20,702 nucleotides of DNA. Origin: a virus. This document shows positions 14,927 through 20,664 of this stretch, one piece after another (position 1 is the first letter of the stretch; each line of letters begins with the position of its first letter). Below the pieces are notes generated by a model, which worked only from the letters and a program-made list of their open reading frames with translations, was not told where the DNA came from and did not search any database. Both the position numbers and the translations under genes were made by a program. Where the stretch lies: IMG/VR virus record IMGVR_UViG_3300039191_000386, positions 1 to 20,702 of that record. The stretch is one strand, 5' to 3'.

Positions 14927-14934
14927 ATAAATAT
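14927..14934 (-). promoter_or_regulatory. TATTTAT-type promoter-like motif before the coiled-coil gene
   Basis: The coding strand reads ATATTTAT followed by TATTAG, 35 bases before the ATG at 14891, the longest leader in the set. Confidence 0.45.
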
Positions 14935-15000
14935 GTCTAAAAAATGAAAAGTGTTAAATGATTAATAATTTTAAGTAATTAGTAGTATTACAATAATTAG

Positions 15001-15153
15001 TTAATTGAGTTCTTCAACGTTATAAATTTTGACTAACTCATTAGGTTTAAGTCTTTTGACTTCTGCAAACATTATTTTAGCCTCATCAATATTAGAAGCT
15101 TTAATAGTGTTTATTGATTCACCATCCTTAGTTTTTAGTGTAAATTCTCCCAT
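15001..15153 (-). CDS. 50-aa hypothetical protein with a leaderless-type start
   Basis: A small ORF starts MGEFTLKTKDGESINTIKAS and ends VKIYNVEELN. It looks like a small alpha/beta fold (strand, strand, helix DEAKIMFAEVKRL, strand). A Bacteroidota-type promoter with TTG, a 20-base spacer and TATATTTG ends 4 bases before the ATG, which strongly supports the start. I see no terminator behind it. The function is unknown. Confidence 0.7.
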   Translation of the reverse strand: MGEFTLKTKDGESINTIKASNIDEAKIMFAEVKRLKPNELVKIYNVEELN

Positions 15154-15157
15154 GTTA

Positions 15158-15188
15158 CAAATATACTAATAACATGAGAGAAATACAA
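15158..15188 (-). promoter_or_regulatory. Bacteroidota-type promoter for the 50-aa gene
   Basis: On the minus strand TTG (15186-15188), 20 bases, then TATATTTG (15158-15165), 4 bases before the ATG at 15153. Confidence 0.8.
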
Positions 15189-15195
15189 CTAAATT

Positions 15196-15777
15196 TTAAC
15201 ACAATTTATCAGCACCAGTTGATGCAGCATATGCATCTGGCTTAATCCTACTTTCCCATCCCATACCAGTGATGTATCCAAGAGCTTCACTCACAGATGC
15301 ATTTGATGGATGTCTTGGGTCAGAGTTGATATCTGCGTGAATCTCCAAAGGAATTCCATACAAATCAAGAAGTGGCCAAATTTCATAACCTATGTTAATG
15401 GACGTACTTACCTCCTTAAGCATTCTTTGATTAAGAATCTCAATCTCTCTATGCTTCTTTTTGTTAGTTGAGGCTTTCATTTCCTCCCAGAAAGTTGAAC
15501 CTATTACCATAGCACCTCTACCAACGTAAAGTGGCTTTACTTCTTCATTACCAAGTTCATCAGTAATTACTTCATTACCTAAAAATTCACTAGTTTCGAT
15601 TACAATAGCTGTTGCAAAGTTGTAACCCTTACCAGCCTTTTGTGAGTCAGTACCCACACATACTTTAAGTTCAAAACCCTTTTCGATTTCTTCATCAAGA
15701 ACTCTTTCAAGGTAATCGACCAATGGTTCGTTGATTGGTCCGTTGTTTGGGCTAATACCCGTTCTTTTCCACTTCAT
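15196..15777 (-). CDS. YkuK-like RNase H fold protein (DUF458)
   Basis: The 193-residue protein resembles the YkuK/DUF458 family, an RNase H-like fold of uncertain activity. Signs are VCVGTDSQ near residues 40-47 (first acidic residue of the fold), FATAIVI, the long helix with TSINIGYEIWPLL, the HADINSDPRHPSN segment near 148-160 with further acidic and His residues, and the ending ALGYITGMGWESRIKPDAYA followed by ADKLC, typical of the family's C-terminus. Length is close to B. subtilis YkuK (about 170). It stands alone behind a TATTTAT motif and the terminator of the LRR gene. A role in nucleic acid processing is possible but not shown. Confidence 0.85.
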   Translation of the reverse strand: MKWKRTGISPNNGPINEPLVDYLERVLDEEIEKGFELKVCVGTDSQKAGKGYNFATAIVIETSEFLGNEVITDELGNEEVKPLYVGRGAMVIGSTFWEEMKASTNKKKHREIEILNQRMLKEVSTSINIGYEIWPLLDLYGIPLEIHADINSDPRHPSNASVSEALGYITGMGWESRIKPDAYAASTGADKLC

Positions 15778-15800
15778 CTTTTTTGTTTTTATGAATTGTT

Positions 15801-15807
15801 ATAAATA
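15801..15807 (-). promoter_or_regulatory. TATTTAT-type promoter-like motif before the RNase H fold gene
   Basis: The coding strand reads TTATTTATAAC, 23 bases before the ATG at 15777. It overlaps the T-rich tail of the preceding terminator. Confidence 0.5.
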
Positions 15808-15837
15808 ATAAAACCCCTCCACTTATCTGTGGAGAGG
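15804..15837 (-). terminator. Intrinsic terminator after the LRR gene
   Basis: On the minus strand CCTCTCCAC pairs with GTGGAGGGG (9 bp, one G-U) around a 6-base loop, followed by TTTTATTATT. It lies 31 bases past the stop at 15869. Confidence 0.85.
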
Positions 15838-15868
15838 TTCACTAATTTTAATTATATTTAATTGCTAT

Positions 15869-17320
15869 CTAATTGTCTTTATCAGTTAGTTCCACTTTTG
15901 GTAAAAGTTTCTGCAATTTTTTAAAGTTTTCCTCTCCTATATCCTTCTTTCTGACTGAAATTCTATGAAGCATCCCACCATTTGTTCTATCTAGTTGGGT
16001 AATCTCATCAGGAATATCAGTAATCTCATTATCCAGAAGGTTAATAAACTCTAATTTCTTACACTGCCCTATCTCTTTAGGTAGTGACGTTATTGAATTC
16101 TCTGGTATAGAAAGTATGCTTAGCTTCTTTAACGAACCTATTGAGCTTGTTAGCTCTGTCATACCTATATTTCCTAACATCAAATACTCCACGTTTTCAA
16201 ATTTCTTTAAGCTTGGTATTTTAGGGATTTCTCTACCCTCAAATCTTATAGCTGGTGTGTTAACATCCAACATATCAAATAGAATATCACTAAAACCAAA
16301 TTCAATCAAATAATCGATATACATATTTTTCTTTACTGAGCCAGTATAAGCTTTTGCCATAGGTTTAAGTTCCTCATAGAAAAAGTTAGCCAGTGCATCA
16401 CTCTTAGATATAACGTCAGCATATATTGCTCGGTTTCTACCGTTACTTCTATCTCTTATTTGTTTACTCTCAAAGTGAATCTGATACATAACCTCATTTG
16501 GTAATGAAGCTTCATCATATTCACCTTCTAAGAATTTATTGTCTATAATTATATATATCTTAGAATTATCAGAAATCGGTGTTTTATAATTTGTATAATT
16601 AGAAAACATTCCATTTCCTCGCTTAGCTGTACACCAACCAGCAAATTTATCGAACAATACATTAGCATCCCTAGTTAAAGGTATAAATAATGTATATTTT
16701 CTATCCTTAACTGGCATATGTGCTTGCCCAGAATCTACAAATCTTTTCATCGCTCTCTCCAATTCAGATGGTTCCTTTTCAATGAATGGGTCAACCGCAT
16801 CAAACAATTGTGATAAACTATCATATTGGTTAATGTTAGTCGGGTCCTTAAGATTCTTAATAGCATAGTTAGTTTTAGATAACTCCATGAATAAATTCTT
16901 TCTTTTGTTACCATCAAACAACTCAAGGTATTCATTAGCTAAAGGTAAATCCTCAGCACCAAACCTTATTGCATCATCAATCCTATTAGTCTTTAATAAT
17001 TTTGAAAATACATTAAGCATCCATTGTAAGTATATCTTATTAGGTGTTGGGTCTGCATCAATCATATCCGCGAATATTGATTCGTGAATCATAGTTTTAG
17101 TTGTTACAAAACCTTTTTCCTTATTTTTAACTACACTATAGGTAATCGCAATATTCCTTCTATCCGATACACCACTCATTTCATCATATTCTTCCGAATC
17201 GATTCTACTTACGGTATATCCTTTAGTTTCAAGATTCTCACAGATGTCATCAATTTCATCATCCATGTAAACTTTAAACTGGTTTGCTAAGAATTCTATA
17301 CGTTTATCAATATTAGCCAT
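15869..17320 (-). CDS. 483-aa protein with GWCTA domain and C-terminal leucine-rich repeats
   Basis: The function is unknown. The N-terminal about 345 residues have a pattern I recall from many phage proteins: a helical region with YLQWML, NQYDSLSQLFDAV, then a beta-rich part with YTLFIPLTRDANVLFDKFAG leading to WCTAKRGNGMFSNYTN and SKIYIIID. The Trp-Cys-Thr core is the recurrent point. The last 120 residues hold about three leucine-rich repeats (LEYLMLGNI-like units: NVEYLMLGNIGMTEL, KLSILSIPENSITSLP, KLEFINLLDNEITDIP), which usually mediate protein binding. It is transcribed alone from a host-type promoter. Possible roles are host-protein binding or takeover; this is inference. Confidence 0.8.
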   Translation of the reverse strand: MANIDKRIEFLANQFKVYMDDEIDDICENLETKGYTVSRIDSEEYDEMSGVSDRRNIAITYSVVKNKEKGFVTTKTMIHESIFADMIDADPTPNKIYLQWMLNVFSKLLKTNRIDDAIRFGAEDLPLANEYLELFDGNKRKNLFMELSKTNYAIKNLKDPTNINQYDSLSQLFDAVDPFIEKEPSELERAMKRFVDSGQAHMPVKDRKYTLFIPLTRDANVLFDKFAGWCTAKRGNGMFSNYTNYKTPISDNSKIYIIIDNKFLEGEYDEASLPNEVMYQIHFESKQIRDRSNGRNRAIYADVISKSDALANFFYEELKPMAKAYTGSVKKNMYIDYLIEFGFSDILFDMLDVNTPAIRFEGREIPKIPSLKKFENVEYLMLGNIGMTELTSSIGSLKKLSILSIPENSITSLPKEIGQCKKLEFINLLDNEITDIPDEITQLDRTNGGMLHRISVRKKDIGEENFKKLQKLLPKVELTDKDN

Positions 17321-17335
17321 ATACTTACTTTTTTA

Positions 17336-17366
17336 CAAATATACTACAAATAATTGGAAAATTCAA
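17336..17366 (-). promoter_or_regulatory. Bacteroidota-type promoter for the LRR gene
   Basis: On the minus strand TTG (17364-17366), 20 bases, then TATATTTG (17336-17343), giving a 15-base leader. Confidence 0.8.
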
Positions 17367-17375
17367 TATAAAAAC

Positions 17376-17402
17376 AAAAAAAAGCACCATTCGGTGCTTT
17401 TT
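17376..17402 (-). terminator. Intrinsic terminator after the 114-aa gene
   Basis: AAAAGCACC pairs with GGTGCTTTT (9 bp perfect) around a 4-base loop, with an eight-T tail on the minus strand. It sits 9 bases after the stop at 17411 and 10 bases before the next promoter. Confidence 0.9.
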
Positions 17403-17410
17403 ATGTTGTT

Positions 17411-17755
17411 TTAGCAAAATCTATTTACTATATCTTCGTTATGGTAATTTTTCAATGTTCGGATATGTGGCCACATGTAAGCCCTTGTTTCCGAATCTTT
17501 ATTTATGATGTCGGTTAATACTTCATTTGGGTCTTCACCACCCGTTAATCTGTATTTTACTTCTTCAAAGTAATTAATCTTGTCCATCAGTATTAACTCT
17601 TTTATGATTGTATCATAGGTGAGCCACCTTTCATATGTTTCTTCGTCACTGTTTACTAATGATTGGTTAATGAAATTATTATACTTTTTGTCTAGGAAAT
17701 TGTATGAACCAGACCTCGCCTTAATGGTTGTTCTAGAAGTGTCCATAATCTTCAA
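17411..17755 (-). CDS. 114-aa hypothetical protein, paralog of the 118-aa protein at 17866
   Basis: The function is unknown. The middle, ERWLTYDTIIKELILMDKIN, then EVKYRLTGGEDPNEVLTDII, aligns with the neighbouring protein at 17866-18222 (WLTYNNVIVELK, then ELQYRLTDIENPNKVCIEVI), so the two come from a duplication. Both look all-helical. The N-terminus is basic and Thr/Arg-rich; an ATG at residue 4 is an alternative start. A TATTTAT motif lies 22 bases upstream and a strong terminator follows. Confidence 0.75.
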   Translation of the reverse strand: MKIMDTSRTTIKARSGSYNFLDKKYNNFINQSLVNSDEETYERWLTYDTIIKELILMDKINYFEEVKYRLTGGEDPNEVLTDIINKDSETRAYMWPHIRTLKNYHNEDIVNRFC

Positions 17756-17777
17756 AATTTGACTTTGTTATTTAATA

Positions 17778-17785
17778 ATAAATAT
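17778..17785 (-). promoter_or_regulatory. TATTTAT-type promoter-like motif before the 114-aa gene
   Basis: The coding strand reads ATATTTAT followed by TATTAAA, 22 bases before the ATG at 17755. Confidence 0.5.
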
Positions 17786-17865
17786 CATCGGATAGCCCAA
17801 TCTCAACACTTTTTACCTTAAATTAATACTAATCTTGGATAGGATTTCATAACCCCACATTATTA

Positions 17866-18222
17866 TTAAAGTTTATTAAAATTTCGTATTGTATCATATA
17901 AACGCTCCAATTCTGGAGAGCGTTGTTTAACGTCTTTAATAACTTCTATACATACTTTGTTTGGATTCTCAATGTCAGTTAACCTATATTGTAACTCCTT
18001 TACTCTAAGCATATCCTTTAGATTGTGTTTTAATTCAACAATAACATTGTTGTAGGTTAACCAAGCTAACTTTAACTCTCTTTGTTCACTATTGAGCCTC
18101 TTAGTTAACTTTTCTTCATAGATTTTTTCAATAATAGTTTCTTCATACCTCTGCTCTAAGTATGATTCAAAGCCGCCATAGGCTTCCCTTAACTCCATCC
18201 TTATTTTATCCTTTAAATTCAT
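17866..18222 (-). CDS. 118-aa hypothetical helical protein, paralog of the 114-aa protein
   Basis: The function is unknown. It is highly charged and helical, with WLTYNNVIVELK near residue 54 and ELQYRLTDIENPNKV near 76-90, shared with the adjacent 114-aa protein. Its first base directly follows the stop of the 86-aa gene (start at 18222, stop codon ending at 18223), so it is the third gene of the short operon 18821-17866. Confidence 0.75.
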   Translation of the reverse strand: MNLKDKIRMELREAYGGFESYLEQRYEETIIEKIYEEKLTKRLNSEQRELKLAWLTYNNVIVELKHNLKDMLRVKELQYRLTDIENPNKVCIEVIKDVKQRSPELERLYDTIRNFNKL

Positions 18223-18483
18223 TTAAGTTTTAATGTGGATACTCTGCAAAGATTCGAAAATTAAATTAGAATCTTCATTCATCTCATCACCAATCTTTTT
18301 AGATAAAATTTGAAATAAATCAATAACACCCTCATATATTTTATGTTGATGCATTTCTTCACGTTCATCCTTTCCCTCTTTTAGCTTTAGTGTATAATAA
18401 TTAATCATACTTCGAACTATTAATTCATGCTCTTTAGGATAGACCTTCTTTGTGTACTCTAATATTTCTTCATCATCCATCAT
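18223..18483 (-). CDS. 86-aa hypothetical protein
   Basis: The function is unknown. It is an acidic, probably all-helical protein (DDEEILEYTKKVYPKEHELI, then RSMINYYTLKLKEG, then YEGVIDLFQILSKKIGDEMN). Its ATG overlaps the stop of the 113-aa gene (ATGA) and it is followed directly by the 118-aa gene, so all three form one operon. Confidence 0.7.
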   Translation of the reverse strand: MMDDEEILEYTKKVYPKEHELIVRSMINYYTLKLKEGKDEREEMHQHKIYEGVIDLFQILSKKIGDEMNEDSNLIFESLQSIHIKT

Positions 18484-18821
18484 TTCATTGGTATGTTTTT
18501 AGACAGTAGGTAATTATCAGATATATCACCGTTATACCAATCCTTGATTACTTGCTTTATAAAATCATCACTTAATTTGTACTTATACTTCATGTACTTA
18601 AATAATGATTTTGGAGTCATCATCTCTTTATCAACCTTGTTAAGTATCATGTCTTTTTCAAAGTATTCACCACCCTTTTTGAATGTACCTTTAGTTGGCT
18701 CATAGTTAGTATCTAAATCGTATTTAATACGTTTAATAATACTATCCCTAGCGTTAGTCTCAACAATGTGGTTTGTTAGCAATTCTAACTGTGTTTCTGA
18801 TATGATTACCTTTCTTGTCAT
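18480..18821 (-). CDS. 113-aa hypothetical protein with ISETQL start motif
   Basis: The function is unknown. It begins MTRKVIISETQLELLTNHIV, a motif shared with the coiled-coil protein at 14682-14891. The rest is basic with aromatic residues (KSLFKYMKYKYKLSDDFIKQ, VIKDWYNGDISDNYLL). A TATTTAT motif ends 4 bases before the ATG, so the mRNA may be leaderless. It is the first gene of a three-gene operon. Confidence 0.75.
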   Translation of the reverse strand: MTRKVIISETQLELLTNHIVETNARDSIIKRIKYDLDTNYEPTKGTFKKGGEYFEKDMILNKVDKEMMTPKSLFKYMKYKYKLSDDFIKQVIKDWYNGDISDNYLLSKNIPMK

Positions 18822-18825
18822 ATTA

Positions 18826-18833
18826 ATAAATAT
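18826..18833 (-). promoter_or_regulatory. TATTTAT-type promoter-like motif before the 113-aa gene
   Basis: The coding strand reads ATATTTAT, then TAAT and ATG, only 4 bases before the start. It directly follows the thioredoxin terminator. Confidence 0.55.
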
Positions 18834-18844
18834 CTGACAAATAC

Positions 18845-18874
18845 AAAAAATGGGATAGTTGCCTATCCCATTTG
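18845..18874 (-). terminator. Intrinsic terminator of thioredoxin
   Basis: AAATGGGATAG pairs with CTATCCCATTT (11 bp perfect) around a 4-base loop, followed on the minus strand by a T run. It begins 2 bases after the stop at 18876. Confidence 0.9.
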
Positions 18875-18875
18875 T

Positions 18876-19184
18876 TTATTTAAGTGAATCAATTTTTGAC
18901 TGATAAGCCCCTTTCGATTGGGCCCCTAGTAATCTATCAACTACTTTACCGTCTTTAAAGAATAATACCGCTGGTATATTCCTAATACCAAATTCGGCTG
19001 CCGCCCTTGGATTCTCATCAACATTTACTTTCCCTACTGGAACTTCTGGATTTTCCTCCGCTAATTGGTCAATAACTGGTCCAACCATTCTACAAGGTCC
19101 ACACCATCCAGCCCAAAAATCGAGCACTGTTATTTCTGATTCTAATACTTCTTCTAAATTGTCATCTGTAACTTCTAAAGCCAT
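18876..19184 (-). CDS. trxA: Thioredoxin
   Basis: A cytoplasmic disulfide reductase. The 102-residue protein has the standard fold and active site WCGPC in DFWAGWCGPCRM, the cis-Pro segment RNIPAVLFFKDGK, and VNVDENP. Phage thioredoxins can supply reducing power for ribonucleotide reductase or act as a polymerase processivity factor; which applies here is not shown. I chose the ATG at 19182-19184. An in-frame ATG 30 bases upstream lies inside the TATTTAT promoter motif and would add an odd Lys-rich stretch, so it is unlikely. A perfect terminator follows. Confidence 0.95.
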   Translation of the reverse strand: MALEVTDDNLEEVLESEITVLDFWAGWCGPCRMVGPVIDQLAEENPEVPVGKVNVDENPRAAAEFGIRNIPAVLFFKDGKVVDRLLGAQSKGAYQSKIDSLK

Positions 19185-19212
19185 AACTTTACATTTAATT
19201 TTTTTTATATAC

Positions 19213-19220
19213 ATAAATAT
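19213..19220 (-). promoter_or_regulatory. TATTTAT-type promoter-like motif before thioredoxin
   Basis: The coding strand reads ATATTTAT followed by GTATA, 28 bases before the thioredoxin ATG. It forms an almost symmetrical dyad with the opposite-facing motif at 19224-19230. Confidence 0.55.
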
Positions 19221-19223
19221 ACG

Positions 19224-19230
19224 TATTTAT
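19224..19230 (+). promoter_or_regulatory. TATTTAT-type promoter-like motif, divergent from thioredoxin
   Basis: The plus strand reads GTATTTATTAAAC, 13 bases before the ATG at 19244. Together with the minus-strand copy it makes ATAAATATACGTATTTAT, so two promoter cores share 18 bases. Confidence 0.55.
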
Positions 19231-19243
19231 TAAACAAAAAGCA

Positions 19244-19555
19244 ATGGATAAGAAGACTTTTATATTAAAGAATTTCTTTATTAAACTCATTCCATCCACT
19301 CACCCAGCCGTATATCAATACATTAAGGGTGGTCATAAAAGCAAAAATAGTGCTGTGATGAGAGTTACCGAAGAAATCTATGAATGGTGTAACCCATATT
19401 GGATGGGTGAAGATTCGTTTACCCTAGAATATATAAGGGGTATATCTAGACTATACCTTGCTTTTATGGATAACGAATTTAATGAAGGTAGGATTACTCC
19501 GCAAGAAATTTACCAAAACAACTACGAGCCATTTGTGCGGGAGAGTGATATGTAG
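19244..19555 (+). CDS. 103-aa hypothetical protein
   Basis: The function is unknown. It has a basic hydrophobic start (MDKKTFILKNFFIKLI), then VTEEIYEWCNPYWMGEDSFT and YIRGISRLYLAFMDNEFNEG, with many aromatic residues and no membrane segment. It starts 13 bases behind a TATTTAT motif. Its last 62 bases overlap the end of the minus-strand gene at 19494-19802. Confidence 0.7.
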   Translation: MDKKTFILKNFFIKLIPSTHPAVYQYIKGGHKSKNSAVMRVTEEIYEWCNPYWMGEDSFTLEYIRGISRLYLAFMDNEFNEGRITPQEIYQNNYEPFVRESDM

Positions 19556-19802
19556 ACCAACGACCATTTAAAAAATAATCAATAACATATGTTGTAGATT
19601 CTTCATCACTAAAACCATAAATATAATTAATCTCATTTATAATCGGCTCCATAAATTTCAATACAGTAACAACATTATTAGATTTTAAATTGGTCCTAAT
19701 ATATTTACTAAATGATGTATAAGATTGAAAATCAGATTTATTGAAGACACTTATTGAAGAGTCGGCTATTGTTAATTTAATATACTTATCCAAATTAGAC
19801 AT
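19494..19802 (-). CDS. 102-aa hypothetical protein
   Basis: The function is unknown. It begins MSNLDKYIKLTIADSSISVF, contains a helical middle (FSKYIRTNLKSNNVVTVLKF) and ends with FLNGRWSTYHSPAQMARSCF. I placed the start at 19800-19802, 3 bases behind a TATCTTTG promoter box; an in-frame ATG 66 bases upstream lies before the promoter and is unlikely to be used. The end overlaps the plus-strand gene 19244-19555 by 62 bases. Confidence 0.65.
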   Translation of the reverse strand: MSNLDKYIKLTIADSSISVFNKSDFQSYTSFSKYIRTNLKSNNVVTVLKFMEPIINEINYIYGFSDEESTTYVIDYFLNGRWSTYHSPAQMARSCFGKFLAE

Positions 19803-19805
19803 ATG

Positions 19806-19836
19806 CAAAGATATTAAATAAAAATTAATTATCCAA
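19806..19836 (-). promoter_or_regulatory. Bacteroidota-type promoter for the 102-aa gene
   Basis: On the minus strand TTG (19834-19836), 20 bases, then TATCTTTG (19806-19813), 3 bases before the ATG at 19802. The first 15 bases are identical to the transglycosylase promoter at 13454-13484. Confidence 0.75.
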
Positions 19837-19874
19837 CACTTGACTAAATTATTTAAAATAAGTAACATTATAAT

Positions 19875-20354
19875 ATGGAAAATAAATTAGACCCCACGCT
19901 TAGAAGAATTATCACAAATCTTTTAGATAAACAATTTGAAATTGTTGATAATCATGTTAGAGATTTGTTCGATAACAGTTATATTTCACCACTAGAAATT
20001 GAAAATGAACTTGTAATGATGTTTGATATAGATGAAGATGGTGTTTATATCGTTCTATTTGATTGGTTATACCAGAATGGTGTGGAACGTATTAAAGATA
20101 ATTGGTCTGTAACTCTTTATGAAGATTTATATGAAAATGATTTATTCATTAACAATTATGGAAATCAAACTTATTTTACTGGAACAACGAGTACAGAATA
20201 TATTGGATATGTTGATGGTTATATTAATGTTGGTTTGAATTCCACTTCTATAACTAGTGGTGGTACTATGACAATTTCTGCTGATTTTGCTGTGGAAGAT
20301 AGTACTAGTTGTATCATAACTGACCTAAATGGTATAACACATTACCTAGATTGA
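19875..20354 (+). CDS. 159-aa hypothetical protein
   Basis: The function is unknown. It has an acidic helical N-terminal half (MENKLDPTLRRIITNLLDKQ, then LEIENELVMMFDIDEDG) and a beta-rich C-terminal half rich in Thr, Ser, Gly and Tyr (about 100-159, GTTSTEYIGYVDGYINVGLN, SGGTMTISADFAVEDST). The second half looks like a small virion-type or Ig-like beta domain. No TATTTAT or TAnnTTTG site is clear upstream; TATAAT lies directly before the ATG. Confidence 0.7.
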   Translation: MENKLDPTLRRIITNLLDKQFEIVDNHVRDLFDNSYISPLEIENELVMMFDIDEDGVYIVLFDWLYQNGVERIKDNWSVTLYEDLYENDLFINNYGNQTYFTGTTSTEYIGYVDGYINVGLNSTSITSGGTMTISADFAVEDSTSCIITDLNGITHYLD

Positions 20355-20381
20355 TAACTTTATTTTGTTTAATTCTGTCGT

Positions 20382-20389
20382 ATATTTAT
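20382..20389 (+). promoter_or_regulatory. TATTTAT-type promoter-like motif before the 89-aa gene
   Basis: ATATTTAT followed by AGACG, 5 bases before the ATG at 20395. Confidence 0.55.
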
Positions 20390-20394
20390 AGACG

Positions 20395-20664
20395 ATGGAA
20401 GAGGTTGATGAAATAACACAAGATATTATACTTAGATTTCTTAGAGATAACTATCCAGTTACTAAACTAAGAGATAAAAGACGTTTTAAACGTGGAATTA
20501 GGTTACATGAATATCACCCAGATGAAAAAGGTCACGGGTTTTTAAAACCTAGAGTAGAACTTAATAAAACATTCAATGCTTTATCAGAAACACTAAGTGA
20601 CGTATTCGGAATATCCCAGTACGAAATCAACGTTGCAATACTAAGGTATTTAGATTTACTCTAA
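20395..20664 (+). CDS. 89-aa hypothetical protein
   Basis: The function is unknown. It is a basic, probably helical protein (MEEVDEITQDIILRFLRDNY, RDKRRFKRGIRLHEYHPDEK, LSDVFGISQYEINVAILRYL). The ATG lies 5 bases behind a TATTTAT motif, so the mRNA may be leaderless. Its stop overlaps a possible minus-strand gene end at 20661. Confidence 0.65.
   Translation: MEEVDEITQDIILRFLRDNYPVTKLRDKRRFKRGIRLHEYHPDEKGHGFLKPRVELNKTFNALSETLSDVFGISQYEINVAILRYLDLL

Noticed and set aside
19185-19214. Longer thioredoxin start adding ten residues
   Set aside because: That ATG lies inside the TATTTAT promoter motif and the added residues are unlike thioredoxins; the later ATG starts at the normal family position.
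19803-19868. Longer start for the 102-aa gene, adding 22 residues
   Set aside because: The extension would begin upstream of the TATCTTTG promoter box, so the mRNA would not contain it.
19840-19874. Sigma70-like TTGACT and TATAAT before the 159-aa gene
   Set aside because: The spacer is 23 bases, far from 17, and TATAAT abuts the ATG, so it is not a usable pair in this form.
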